Source of the DNA: Trichobilharzia szidati
Lineage: Eukaryota > Platyhelminthes > Trematoda > Strigeidida > Schistosomatidae
Direction: 5' to 3'
Assembly: GCA_944472155.2 (NCBI GenBank)
Contig: OX235277.1
Location: 28,840,804 to 28,904,803, forward strand
Length of the DNA: 64,000 bases
In this document: positions 33,976 through 44,640 of the stretch, piece by piece
Layout: each line of letters opens with the position of its first letter
Position numbering within the stretch: the stretch's first letter is position 1
Position numbers and translations under genes: made by a program
Notes under the pieces: model-generated
Seen by the model: the letters and a program-made list of their open reading frames with translations, nothing else
The model's database searches: none
Told to the model about the DNA's origin: nothing

Positions 33976-34660
33976 CAGCGTTTACCTTGGTTTGCATACC
34001 TAGCTCATGCATGCGTGTGATATACATTTAAGGCTAATACGCTGTTTGATGAATTAGTCCGAGATACTTAAAGCCAGACTTGAGCTGTATATCACTGTCA
34101 TCAATTTTGCAACGGTCATAGGAATTAACAGCTTCACCTGACTTTCTCTTACATCGGAAACTGAAATTGACAGTCTGACATTTGGAAGGATTTAGTTTAA
34201 AAGCATTTTCTGACTACTAATAGAGAGCTGTTCATCTTAGTACAGTGCAGATGCGAATTAAAAGACACCGGAATAGTTAGTCCGCGCACTTGACATATTT
34301 CATTTCGTATGCGTATGTACATTAAGTTCGTCAAACAAAAATACAATTGGTACTGGACGACTATAATGGAGAAAATGTTGTGATGCAAGACTGTAGCTGC
34401 ATCTAAATTACTTCTACTGTGTTTATAGGCGAATTATTTGAGTTCGTTAAAGGCTTTAAGTAAAGGTTGAAGATTAAGTAAGAGTAACTTTTCCATAGCT
34501 TTTACAAAAGGGGAGGTAATAGCAATAGGTCAAAATTTAAAACATGTTCCATTAGACGACTTAGGTACAGGTACAATTTTAAAGTCCTTCCAAACGGCTG
34601 GCACAACATTTCTGGAAAAGGATTCATTAAATATGTGAGAGGATATCTGTACATTTTTGA
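33976..34660 (-). pseudogene. LINE RT fragment (CR1/Jockey group), degenerate
   Basis: Minus strand from 34660: SFSRNVVPAVWKDFKIVPVP, FVKAMEKLLLLNLQPLLK (RT finger), then below 34190 the region after motif C: NPSKCQTVNFSFRCKRKSGE, LKSGFKYLGLIHQ. The palm is deleted. Another family than the LINE at 39300. Confidence 0.65.
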
Positions 34661-35215
34661 AGAATAAGGCTAGGCAAACAATCTGGAACTACAAGAGGGG
34701 TTCAACGACTGATGATATTTTAGAACATCATTTAATAATAATAATAATGATTTACTTCATTCCAAAAACAGTACTTGTGATACAGGATGGAAATTTCAGC
34801 ATTAATCACAAAATTGCATCTAATTTCCTCAATTATAAATAAAATTAATCACACAGAAAATTTTTCTACATTTACAATAGGGTTAATATAAAAAAAATAA
34901 AAAACGTGCAGCATATAAAATGGAAATAATAATAATGATAGCAGCTAAGGTAATGATAATAATACAAGTGGAAATTGCCGTGGGCTTGTTTCACACAGTA
35001 TTGTCGATGCGGTATACTAATCCTTGCATGATTAAAAATATTGAATATGATGTTCTCTTTACATGATATGGTGAGGGGAAAAACAAAGATTACAGCAGTC
35101 ATAGAGATAAGTTGGTGTTTGCAGTTATGAAAGTGAAAACAAAGAATCAACAGGACCATAAATATAATAGAAATAATAAAAGTAAAACTTGAAGGCATAT
35201 AAAGATGGATGGAGG
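34661..35215. other. No gene seen
   Basis: AT-rich with short AAT runs near 34735 and 34930. Confidence 0.4.
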
Positions 35216-35420
35216 AGATTGTTTATTTTGAAATAATAGAGAAGATTTGTAGCTCAGGTGGATGATTTGCAATTAAAAGTGTTCTCTGAAGAAGAAGAAA
35301 TTTAAATCATTTCACTCTGTGCTAAATATGGCGCTGAAGATGTTGTCCGGAAGGACGACGAAAGCTTCGCGACTAAACCAACCAGCTCAGAGAACACTTT
35401 TAATTGCAGATTGTTTATTT
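35216..35420 (+). mobile_element. 179-bp fold-back PLE-1 mini-insertion with 13-bp target duplication
   Basis: The insert 35229-35407 is flanked by AGATTGTTTATTT on both sides (35216-35228 and 35408-35420). Its first 60 bases are the PLE-1 3' tail in inverted orientation; the rest is the PLE-1 3' UTR in sense orientation with the hammerhead. A 21-base perfect inverted repeat (35269-35289 and 35387-35407) encloses the ribozyme. There is no coding sequence. The perfect duplication shows it was inserted as a unit, so it is a small non-autonomous element or a by-product of PLE retrotransposition. Confidence 0.88.
35327..35375 (+). ncRNA. Hammerhead ribozyme motif in the mini-insertion
   Basis: Stem I GCG/CGC next to core CTGAAGA, stem II GTTGTCC/GGACGAC with a GGAA tetraloop, GAAA, stem III AGCT, position 17 reads T. 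The best-preserved PLE-1 motif in the window. Confidence 0.65.
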
Positions 35421-37459
35421 ACTAGATGAAAAAAGGTTTGTATTGAAACCAAGGAAGCAACTCTCATTAACACTTGTGACACCAGAAACCTTGGTATTTG
35501 TGGGAGATTGTATGAATGCCTTGTTTACCGTACACACATCAAATGAATAGGATATACTGTTGTAATACTGGAGGTAATCAGATGCATAAATGCGTAAGTT
35601 ATTTAATATTCATAAAGTAGATATGCAAACACCGCAGTTGTTGATTATAGAAATGATGGATATTAGATAACATCACATGATTCAACGGCATGTTAGAAAT
35701 AGATGAAAATTGTTTCTTTGCTCACTGTCAAGTGAACAGTCTGTTTGACGATGTCACTGCATATTAACAGATTAGTGAAGTAGCTGTCAAGCCTAAGTCA
35801 TTAAATTTACTTGTACTTCATACTTGGCGTTTAACAGTGTACAGAATTGCAACTGGCTAGATAAGGCGATTTTAGCGTATCGAACAGTACAGAATTATTA
35901 TTTAAATTGCTAAATCTTACTTAGTTTTTACAATGTGCTACTGTATAGAAAGACGCGAAATCTGACGAAGGGCTACAGTAACAGTCTCATAATACTATGG
36001 TAAATCTCCATCCCTCTAACTAAGCTTAACATGCATTGATCCGAATTCACTTATTACAAAAGCACATAGTATAGCGACGCACTGAAAAAGTGTAGAGGAA
36101 GTAGAATTGAAGAGTATATTAAACATTTCATTAATTTACAAAAGAAAATCCCGATGAAGAGTATTAACGTTAGTTTGTCCGGATGATATTTCCGCTGGTT
36201 TCATATTCGACAACTTCCGTATACCTGAAAAAAATAAAGCACATGTAAGGACTAGCACAACATGAAGTTATGAAAGATAATTCTACATATTAGCACACAC
36301 TGAATACACTGATTCGGTTAATACTAAGTAATATCTCATGCAAATTAATGTATATGTAGTTTTCAGCTGGTTTTTATATTGGCACTATAAGCATCAATAG
36401 ACCTCAAATGTTTTCCAGTATTAAAGGATTACACTCAAATATCAAGACAATCTTTGAAGCTTCCATACTGTTGAGGCGTCATACTCTCATTAACCTTAGT
36501 TGCAGATCAACTTCACACTGAATACGTTTACATTAAATGAAGTATTGCAAATGTGTAACTTCGAAATTGATCCATAATCTCAGTAATGTCTAATGAGCAT
36601 ATTTTTATGAATCCTACAGAAATTACATTCTCATATTTAGGAATCTATAGCCATCAAATATAATCTGAACATGCTTCAACTCTAAGCAACTATGCACAGT
36701 GTTGGCTGCATAGAGAAACACTAAAAATATTGTAAGATACGCAGACCTGTTGCGTCGATGAGGATAACAATGACATATAATGCAACCTAGACATTCGATC
36801 GTGACACTGCATCTGTACTGCTTCATGTTAATGGAAAATTCAGGAAAAATTCATCACCATTACTGGTGATCAAAAACAGTGCAGCATTAAGTTTACAGTG
36901 CCAGTGAGAATGGCATAACAGACAGTAGACTGACAGTAATAGAGCTGATTAGATTCAGTTCTCATAATCGACACAATCCATGTATATAATGATACTATAC
37001 ACTGAATTAATGCACTAAGCGACACAGTAAGGAATTTAAACGAGTGATTGCCTTCACGGCACTGCACTTGCAATAATCATGACAACCACCTACGTTTGCT
37101 AGCCAAGCAGTCAGCTAAGGAGACAATGACATTGAGTCCACATAACTCATATTGCACTACACTAAACAGTGCAAATATACATGAAATCCACTTAGAAATA
37201 ACCTCTCAACTTACGATAATTCCTGTCCAAACACACACGGTGAGACACATCTACATGATTACTTCTATTCCCACAGAAGGTTCTGTTAGCATTTACAGGT
37301 GATTTCGAAGTACTGATAGAATTCTTTTGTCAAAAAGGACTGTTCTTCACACGTAAATAGGCTGAATTAATATCCTGAGACGTGAAGTCTCGATTGAATG
37401 ATACCATGACAAAAGGTGTAGCATCTAAATAAAGTAGATTATTTGTGTAGATGAAATTA
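35421..37459. other. Low-repeat stretch, no gene confirmed
   Basis: Apart from the possible exon at 36170-36224 I see no gene or element here. This is one of the less repeat-laden parts of the window. Confidence 0.4.
36170..36224 (-). CDS. Possible terminal exon, product unknown
   Basis: On the minus strand a strong acceptor (CTTTATTTTTTTCAG) is followed by 55 bases open to a TAA stop; the frame reads YTEVVEYETSGNIIRTN. Coding-like, but short, unrecognised and without a partner exon. Confidence 0.22.
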
Positions 37460-37467
37460 CCCTTCAA

Positions 37468-38614
37468 GGCCAAGTTAAACTTTAGACACCAATAACTACC
37501 AATCAGCGATCGACGTCGAATTATCCAATGAGATTCACGAACGTAGTTCAATGTTGTATAGCGCTTGATTCGTGTCAGTGCGTGCCCTTACAAGGTTGCG
37601 TTTGTAATTCGAGGAGGATAGCGTCTTTCAGTATTGCCTGGACTTAGGCTTGCTTCGAAAGGAGAGAAGTTGTTCGTGTGATGGTGTTATGACTCTAAAA
37701 AGCTATACTAGGTCAACTGATGGTTTTGTACATCGTTGTGGAATATGCTCGAAGCGAGTTAGTATTAGAGAGGGTAATATTTCGTAGGAGATGTTTTTGC
37801 TACGTCGCATCTCTCCCTAACCCAGATTTTGTACATTTGCAATTACTGAGTACTGAAACAGCCCGTGAGAGCCTCTGCTGCCGAGACGGAGAACAGCCTC
37901 GTCTCAACAGTTCAGTGGTAGGAGCACTGCAGAGACATCGCCTCATGGAGAATGGACAGAATTACTTCGTTGTTAGGCGGAGACGACGTAGTAGTCCATG
38001 TGTATGAGACAGTGTTGGTGAAGAAGAAATATAACCGCGGTCGTCAGAGAGAGAACAACATTTGGGTCATAGGTTTATACGACACGTCCCTCCGAAAAGG
38101 ATTTGTTGAGAGAATAGCAGACAGGAAGGCGACTACTCTGGTACCTATTATAAAGCGACTTGTGAAACCGGGATCAATTGTACATACCGACGAGTGGAAA
38201 GGCTATGATTCATTGTCATCCCTGGGATACATTCATCACAGAGTGAACCACTCCAGTGATTTCGTGGACCCAGTTACAGGGACTCATACAAATTCCATTG
38301 AAGGATTTTGGGGTCGATTGAAAAATAGAGTAAGGGCTATAAATGGACCTCAAAAGGATCTCATTTATAGTTATTTAGATGAACATATGTATAGAATGTG
38401 GTGTGACTTCTCTATTGACAGTGCCATGCTGAATTGGGAAATGTTTCTCTCCCATGTTCGGGAAACATACCCATTGTAACCGTTTTATCATTTTTTTGTG
38501 CATTTTTCTATAAATATACGTTTCCGCTTATCATAAACGTCTCTTACATGTGATTGGTCCGTTCAAGGTCGTTTGCTGATTGGTTGTTATTGGTGTCGAA
38601 AGTTTAACTTTGCC
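37468..38614 (+). mobile_element. Merlin-superfamily DNA transposon, complete with TIRs and 8-bp target duplication
   Basis: Left terminal repeat starts GGCCAAGTTAAACTTTAGAC at 37468, the right one (reverse complement from 38614) GGCAAAGTTAAACTTTCGAC; similarity goes on through CACCAATAAC and CCAATCAGC. The 8-base duplication CCCTTCAA is perfect on both sides (37460-37467 and 38615-38622). Merlin elements are known from schistosomes and make 8-9-bp duplications. Length 1147 bases, of the size expected for an autonomous copy. Confidence 0.93.
37623..38479 (+). pseudogene. Merlin transposase (ISXO2/IS1016-like DDE), inactivated
   Basis: N-terminal zinc ribbon in one frame (37623-37785): FQYCLDLGLLRKERSCSCDG, HRCGICSKRVSIREGNI, then a stop. 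After frame changes the DDE domain is open at 37952-38479 (175 residues): VKKKYNRGRQRENNIWVIGL, ATTLVPIIKRLVKPGSIVHT, then DEWKGY (second Asp), HHRVNHSSDFVDPVTGTHT, NSIEGFWGRLK (catalytic Glu region). The first catalytic Asp, expected in the HVDE-type motif, reads Tyr (codon 38003-38005, HVYET). Together with the stop and frameshifts this copy cannot transpose itself, though its ends look intact. Confidence 0.88.
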
Positions 38615-38661
38615 CCCTTCAACTATCCTATCTTTCTCACTATAGCGATATTTTGCTACAG

Positions 38662-38785
38662 TTCGCCTGAAACACTGATCGTTGCAACCAATATGCTAGG
38701 GGGTGTCGCAGTCAGATTACATGACGCGGACACCAAAATAACAGGCCAGAAAGTGGGAATTCTCATCAATCCAGATAACATATAA
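38662..38785 (+). CDS. Possible terminal exon, product unknown
   Basis: Follows an acceptor (TTTTGCTACAG at 38651-38661) and is open to a TAA at 38783-38785. Peptide: SPETLIVATNMLGGVAVRLH then DADTKITGQKVGILINPDNI. Codon use and CpG content are unlike the AT-rich surroundings. It lies 48 bases beyond the Merlin element, so the transposon may have landed in an intron of a gene. I do not recognise the protein. Confidence 0.35.
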
Positions 38786-38871
38786 CGCAATTTCATTAAA
38801 AATTATTGACAAAAAAACTTTCCAAGGGAAATTTTAACAGCGCTACTGGAGCATGGCATTTAACGTCTACC

Positions 38872-39126
38872 GAGGTAAAGGTTACTGGTCTTAGGTAAAC
38901 CTCCGCGTAATTCGTTCCACCACTCAATCATCGTAGCTCTGGTTGACTCTAAAAGGAGTGGTGATGGGATTAATTATATGTTGTTTGTGGCATGCGGTAT
39001 CCAATATCCAATATTGTTTTTACTAGCTAGTATAAACCAATTTGATTTCTTTGTGCTCGCCTCTTGATTGTGAGTTATAGGTTCCTGATCTTCGGTAAAC
39101 TTCTCAATAGCTCGTCTTGCCACTCG
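38872..39126. repeat. Second copy of a 255-bp segment (other copy 31923-32177)
   Basis: Same orientation as 31923-32177 with a single difference noticed (GTGGCATGCG against GTAGCATGCG). Flanks differ at both ends. Confidence 0.92.
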
Positions 39127-39495
39127 ACTGTCGTAGCTTTGGTTCACTCCAAAAGGAGTAGTCCAGGGATTAATTGTTTGTGGTTTGTAGAATAGGTGTG
39201 TTAAGACTGTTACCACTGTGAATGGAGTTGATCCTTTCACCAGTTGGTCCTTCGGTATCGTCGTCAATAGAAAAGAGATAATAATAATAGATATAATTAG
39301 TGAAGGTATTCAGACTAACAGACAGAAAAAGAATAAGAAAACGTAACAACAGTCAGTCAGCCGGTATATATATATATACCGGTAATAATGATAATAATAG
39401 GTGTAGTTAAAGCTGTCAGGAGATTAAGACAGAAGAGAATGTAAAGAAGTAAAACGACAAGTTTAATTGTCTACCTTTGAATGGTGTATGCGATT

Positions 39496-39774
39496 TTAAG
39501 GGGATAGGCCATTTGGATGCAGTCCTTGTGTCGCTGCATGGTTGTCCAGCCTTCGCTTAAAGGCGTCCACAGATGGTGCCATAGCTACATCTGCCGGTGA
39601 GGAATTCCAGGGACGACAAACCCGCAGGGAAAAGAAGTGGGAGCGCACCCGGGTCCTTGCCCTCTGATGAGCTATCCTTCTGGGATTTCCACGAGGAAGC
39701 CTATACCTACTGAATGGCAGAACACCTTTGTTTGGGTGATTGTGGTCATTTGTTATTTTGTAGGCAGTAATCAA
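39496..39774 (-). pseudogene. CR1-like LINE C-terminal domain
   Basis: Reads AYKITNDHNHPNKGVLPFSR, RRIAHQRARTRVRSHFFSLR, VCRPWNSSPADVAMAPSVDA then FKRRLDNH and a stop. This is the CR1 post-RT end (FFS.RV...WN.LP...SV..FK..LD). It overlaps the RT frame by about 29 bases in a different frame: a single frameshift near the C-run at 39775 (CCCCCCCCC) split what was one ORF. Confidence 0.8.
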
Positions 39775-40903
39775 CCCCCCCCCAGGGACGACAGTAGCTA
39801 AGTGCGAACAGGCCTAATTTCTTCAGCCTTTCATCATATGGTTTATTTTGGAGACCGACTACTCCTTTTGTTGCTTGTCGTTGGACTCTTTCCAAGAGGT
39901 TGGCGTCTCTTCTAAGCAGTGGGGGTGCAATAATGTTATGCACTTCAAGGTGTGGTCTGACGTATGTTTTATACAACCTTAGAAAGAGCTCAGGAGTGAG
40001 TGCACCTAATTGTCTATGTCTAAAGTGTATGACCGCATATGCCCTCGCTACATCCCCCGTGTAATTTACGCTTGTGTCCATTTTCTCCGTTAGAACTAGA
40101 CCTAAGTCACGTTCTGACGTTGAGCAGGACAAGCTTTCGTTGCACAGGGCGTAACTTGCATTCTGCAGTCTACAGGTGCGTAACTTCACTACTTTGAACT
40201 TTTTCAGGATGAAAGTCATGCCACTGGCCACCGTCCAGTCTTCCAGAAGCCTTAGATCGGCCTGCAGTCTTTCTGAGTCCTCCGGACACTTTATCGCCCT
40301 CCATATCTTCACGTCGTCAGCGTATAGAAGAGTCATGCAGCTTAGACGGCATGGTAGATCATTGATAAAAATCAAGAACATCGGTGGTCCCAGGATAGAA
40401 CCCTGCGACGCTCCTGATGACGAGCTGTGCCAAGATGATCGGACTCGATTGGCCTTGGTGGAAAATTGCCTTTCGGTTAGGTAGTCCTCCAACCATGACA
40501 GAAGTGGTTTACCTAGACCTACCTGGCTTATTTTGTGTGGGAGAAGGTCATGGTGAACAGTGCCAAATGCCTTCTCAAAGTCTAGAAAGATCACATGGAC
40601 TGGAACATTCAAATCCCAGCATGATGTCCAGTCGTCCCAAACTGATAATAAATTAGTGACGCAGGATCTCCCTTTCCTGAAACCGTGTTGGGCTTCATGG
40701 AGTATTTTAGACCTATCCAGATATTCCCTGATGTGATCATCAATAATACTTTCCAGTACTCCTGATACCACTGGGAGTAGAGCTACTGGTCTATAACTAG
40801 TGGGATTTTGCCTATTCCCACCCTTGAAGATCGGAGAAAGGATGCTTCTTTCCATTCCTTTGGCAGTTTCCCCGATTCCATGGAGTGTTGGAACAAGTCG
40901 CAT
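39746..40903 (-). pseudogene. CR1-like LINE reverse transcriptase
   Basis: 385-residue open frame. Blocks: ILSPIFKGGNRQNPTSYRPV (finger), ILHEAQHGFRKGRSCVTNLL, VIFLDFEKAFGTVHHDLL (motif A, catalytic Asp kept; the usual Asp of KAFD reads Gly), GASQGSILGPPMFLIFINDL (motif B), MTLLYADDVKIWRAI (motif C, YADD kept), then the thumb with YKTYVRPHLEVHN and LERVQRQATKGVVGL. The catalytic aspartates are present, so damage is mainly outside the RT core. Confidence 0.88.
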
Positions 40904-41248
40904 AAGGGCCTACAGAGAGCTTCGGCTCACTGTTTCAGAACAGATGGCCTGATGTCTTCACAACCTGGGGACTTCTCAGGTATGAGTCGCTGCAGCTTTC
41001 TTAGTACTATTGCAGGGTTTATTGGGGGGTGGCTATTTGGTCTTCCTCCTGTGAAATGGTGGTGCCACCATTTTGGTCCGTAACGGTAATACCCACATTG
41101 CTGTTTAGCTGTTTGGTGAAAGCTAAACTGAATGTTTCAGCCATTTCCAAACTAGTGAGATATTGACCGTTTTGGCCTACTAAGGCGCATGCCTCCTGGT
41201 TGTTTGGTTTTCTTTCCGACATGAATCGGTACAAGTTCTTGGGGTTTG

Positions 41249-41990
41249 CTATGAGTTTTTGGAAAGGTTAGTCTGGAATGACCTCCTGTCCCTCCTAACT
41301 CTTGCATTGCACCGGTTGCTGAGTTCCTGGTATGCATCATGGTCGATCTGGCTCTTAGATACGCGCCATGTAAACCAAGCCTTCCGCTTTGCTTGCAGAA
41401 TACTTTGCGTGCCTCTTTTTAACCATGATGACTTTCTTTTGGCCTGCGTTGTGACTAAAGGGACGGTATCCGAGATTGTCGTATGAATAATCTTTTTTAC
41501 CACTTCCCAGTGTTCATCCACAGACAGCTCATCCCATGCTAAGGGCCAGTCTGCATCGGACAAGAGCCTCCGCATTTCAGCATAGCCAGTTTTGCTGTAA
41601 CAAAGACATGGTTGCGTAACGCCCCACTGCAAATGCTCACGGAAAACGAGATCGAAACCTATGACTGCATAGTCACTGCTTCCTAGAGGAGTCATGATCT
41701 GGACCTTTTCGACGAGTAGTTGGTCACTAGTTAGAATGTAGTCTAGTTGTGATGACTTTCCACTAGGGCCCCACCTAGTGTCGTCTCCAACATTCTCAGC
41801 TAGTCATGTATTTCTGATGGTTTGCAGTAGATTCCGACCGAATTTTCGCTAAACACACCCCGAGCCAAGGTTCAGTGATGGGGCACTGAAATGGTGATCT
41901 GGTCATAGCCCAAGTCTCGTATCCCTGTGATAGTGCTGAGCAGTAGCTGATTGTGCTCTGCCCCACAGGTGGGAGATCGGTAGATGCCAC
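41249..41990 (-). pseudogene. CR1-like LINE endonuclease end and linker
   Basis: Frames on the minus strand carry the end of the AP-like endonuclease: LDYILTSDQLLVEKVQ near 41740, then TPLGSSDYAVIGFDLVFREH from 41695 (SDH-type motif with His read as Tyr), followed by a long linker WLKRGTQSILQAKRKAWFTW and KSQIDHDAYQEL. Frameshifts are present at about 41300 and 41700. Confidence 0.75.
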
Positions 41991-43004
41991 TCAGTGAATG
42001 CTTGGTGTGGTCTACGGTGAAATGACACTATATAGATTCTGGGAGTTCAATAAGTGGTGGGTCTGTTGCGCGCACACATTTAAGTTGCTTGTCAAAGTAT
42101 TTAGCAACTCCACCCCTTCCTTATTATTAATGTCTCCCCTGACCAAATCCATATCACTTATACTGATTTCGTTGTCGGTGATAGTGGAGGGGTTAGTCAG
42201 GTTTCAGTGAGGATTATTATTTTAAGGTCTAGGTGTGACTGGAGGTTTCGGAGTTCACCTATTTTTCCTCTCAGCCCTCTCACATTGCTATATAGGCAGC
42301 TGAAAGTGAGTTTCACAACCTCAGAGTGTTGTGGGGTAGTTGACGTTACGTTGTCTGCTGGCAGAGGAATTAATATTGGGACCAGCTGGCCGATTCCGAT
42401 GGAACCAGCCCTTTGCTGCTTTTCCCTAGGTTCAGGTAGGACACTTGGGTGACACTGGCTGTTATTCTCACTACCGCATCACTGTGGTGTCAATGAGGCT
42501 TAGAGGCGTATTGATACCCCAGTTTGGTGACCCTTTGTGGCTCGAGGTCTGCTTCCGCAACATCGAATGTGTCCTCCCAATTTACTCTTGGTCTGGTACC
42601 ACCATTGAAGTACTAGAGCTAACTGTTCCTGGGAGTTGAATTTTACACTTAGCAGCCTTGGGGAGCTAATCAGTGTGAGGTGAGCGGGGCGAGCAGCCGT
42701 AAAATCGAGATCACTCCATCAGCGTCAATGGCCATCTGAGATGACGTCATCTCCATTGCTGTATGTCACGCATGTGTTTTTCGCAAGCAGTGCCAGTTTC
42801 CAGCTCCGGAACACCGTGTATGACCATGGAGGTAGAAGCCATCGGTTCCGGGGACTTCCTCGCCATTTTCCTGTTATCCCATGGCCTATCATGTCTCACT
42901 CTTATGTTGGAGCTCCTGCCGATAGCTTATACTTGAGCCAGTAAGAGTATTCTTTCAGCCTCATCGGCAGAGCCCAGTTTCACCCTCAATGGAGGTGGCT
43001 TACC

Positions 43005-43757
43005 TTAAGGTTCCTGAACAACCCTGTACAGTCTGCACAATTTTGCTGAATTGATGTCCAGCCCGAATTCGTTGTACAAATTGGACCACTGTTCCCGATC
43101 AAACACAGCATTTTGTTCAAGCGGACTATCACTGCACAGGAGTATATTAAACAGGATAAGGGAATTCGAACGACTGAATTCAGATTTAGGTTTGGTTTTT
43201 GGCTGTTTGTCCTCCTTTGTGGGGTCAGTCACTTTAGATCTCATCAGGTTATGACTAGTTTTTAAATGTTACTGTGCTTGCTAGCGAATGAAAGTGGTGC
43301 TCTGGCAATTCCATCTCCCCCTGCTGTTCTAGGTGTAAGCTTGAGTCTTCAGTTTATGAAGAATGATGTTTCCAGTCGTCTGGGCCGCAGTATCATTCCT
43401 ACGGTTTAACCATATTTTGTGGTGTTGTGTTATCAGGTGGAGCGCTGCATCAGACTGTGTCGAGATGGAAGAGTGGTGTTCTGTTTCTGTTACCGGGCGA
43501 CAAGCTGTGTGAGACTGTGCCAGGGTGACGAAATGGGCGAATGTACGAGAACCATGGGCACGTGTTATTTCGCATAAGCTCATGGCATGGTTTCGGTACC
43601 CCTTTGTCACAACGGAAGTGCATCCACAGTTTGCAAAAATTGCATTCAAATGCTGAGTTAGTTTTAGAAATGACAACACCTCAGGCCTGATATTCGTCTC
43701 TTTTTCTAGATGACGCTTTCGAGGTCTTATGACGTCTTGAGCATTCCCCTTTTGCAA
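43005..43757 (-). pseudogene. CR1-like LINE ORF1-like frames
   Basis: Two frames: 43757-43329 (RPRKRHLEKETNIRPEVLSF, LTQHLNAIFANCGCTSVVTK) and 43244-43005 (FSRSNSLILFNILLCSDSPL, FDREQWSNLYNEFGLDINSA). The second resembles the ORF1 nucleic-acid-binding part of LINEs; the first I cannot place. The N-terminal end was cut by the 108-bp insertion at 43755. Confidence 0.5.
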
Positions 43758-43876
43758 GTATTGGTTTTGTAGGGATTTGGTTTGATTGCATGGAGGGTTT
43801 CATCATGAGCTGGTTTTCCAGTGGTTCTCTAACTGATGTCAGCTCATGATGAAACCCTCCATGCATTCCCCTTTTG
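43741..43876. mobile_element. 108-bp fold-back insertion of SINE B tail with 14-bp target duplication
   Basis: Insert 43755-43862, flanked by GCATTCCCCTTTTG on both sides (43741-43754 and 43863-43876). The first part is the SINE B tail inverted, up to its terminal CAAGTATTGG; the second is the same tail in sense orientation, ending before the terminus. The arms 43788-43811 and 43841-43864 are a perfect 24-base inverted repeat. Excision restores an open minus-strand frame across the site. Confidence 0.9.
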
Positions 43877-43950
43877 TTTTGCTGTGTGTCACGCACTGAC
43901 TTCCAACGGATACAGGTTTAGTATCATGTCCACCTGGTTTTTCCTATGCC

Positions 43951-44640
43951 GTTTCAATGCTAGGCTGTGGAAATGTGGGCATAGAGTCAGGACGGTGGAG
44001 ATGTACACGGGTTTTTAGAGTCGGTATCTGTGATGGGTTTGATGTCCCTGGGTTACTGCCTCCTCTGGCCGAAGCCCTTTTAAGTACAAAATATGGTGTT
44101 TTAGTGCTTTTTTAAGGCTACTTTGTACCGCCATATTAACAATTACTAAAACTTATGCTATATGAACAAGAGATAGCAACAGTGTCTACCCAACAGAATA
44201 AGGACAAAAAATTGATAAAGTACAAGATAAGGTTTTCGACTTTGTCTAGTATGTTTTGGTTACTCGACTTCACAGCAATCACGTTGCAGACCAACAAATC
44301 TTGTTTATCTGAACAGGTGAGGAAGATGCTGCTACAAACGTAGCACCTGAAGCTTTGGCAGTAGTTGGAGACAACTGGACTTGCCACATAGATTTGATGT
44401 GGAGGTAATGGTGGAATCTAATTCACGGGTTGTAAGATCGGGTTTCTCAAGCGGATAATTCACAAAATAGGTATTTTGTGGCTAGAGAGGTCAAATTCAG
44501 TCAATGACGATGCTTCGTATAATACTGTGTAAATTGCTTCTGCATGCGTAAAATGACTTTACGGATATCATTCCATTATCTAATATTATGTATATCCCGT
44601 GTCAACGATTAGTTGTAAACATGCTTACTCCATGTACATA
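43951..44640. other. No gene seen
   Basis: No supported feature. Confidence 0.35.

Larger units (their letters stand above)
39300..43950 (-). mobile_element. CR1-like LINE, nearly full length, degenerate
   Basis: Minus-strand order: ORF1-like frames (43757-43329 and 43244-43005), endonuclease remnants (about 42000-41249, with LDYILTSDQLL and LGSSDYAVIGFDL, the end of the endonuclease domain), linker (41234-41019), RT (40903-39746) and C-terminal thumb (39774-39496). Stops and frameshifts divide every part except RT. The family resembles the CR1-like elements of schistosomes; the exact name is not assigned. Confidence 0.8.

Noticed and set aside
37282..37303. Possible micro-exon of 22 bases between CCCACAG and GTGATT
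   Set aside because: Schistosome micro-exon genes exist, but the length is not a multiple of three, the donor is weak and there are no neighbouring micro-exons.
40176..40656. Plus-strand frames within 40176-41083
   Set aside because: Antisense to the CR1-like reverse transcriptase, which has clear catalytic motifs on the other strand.
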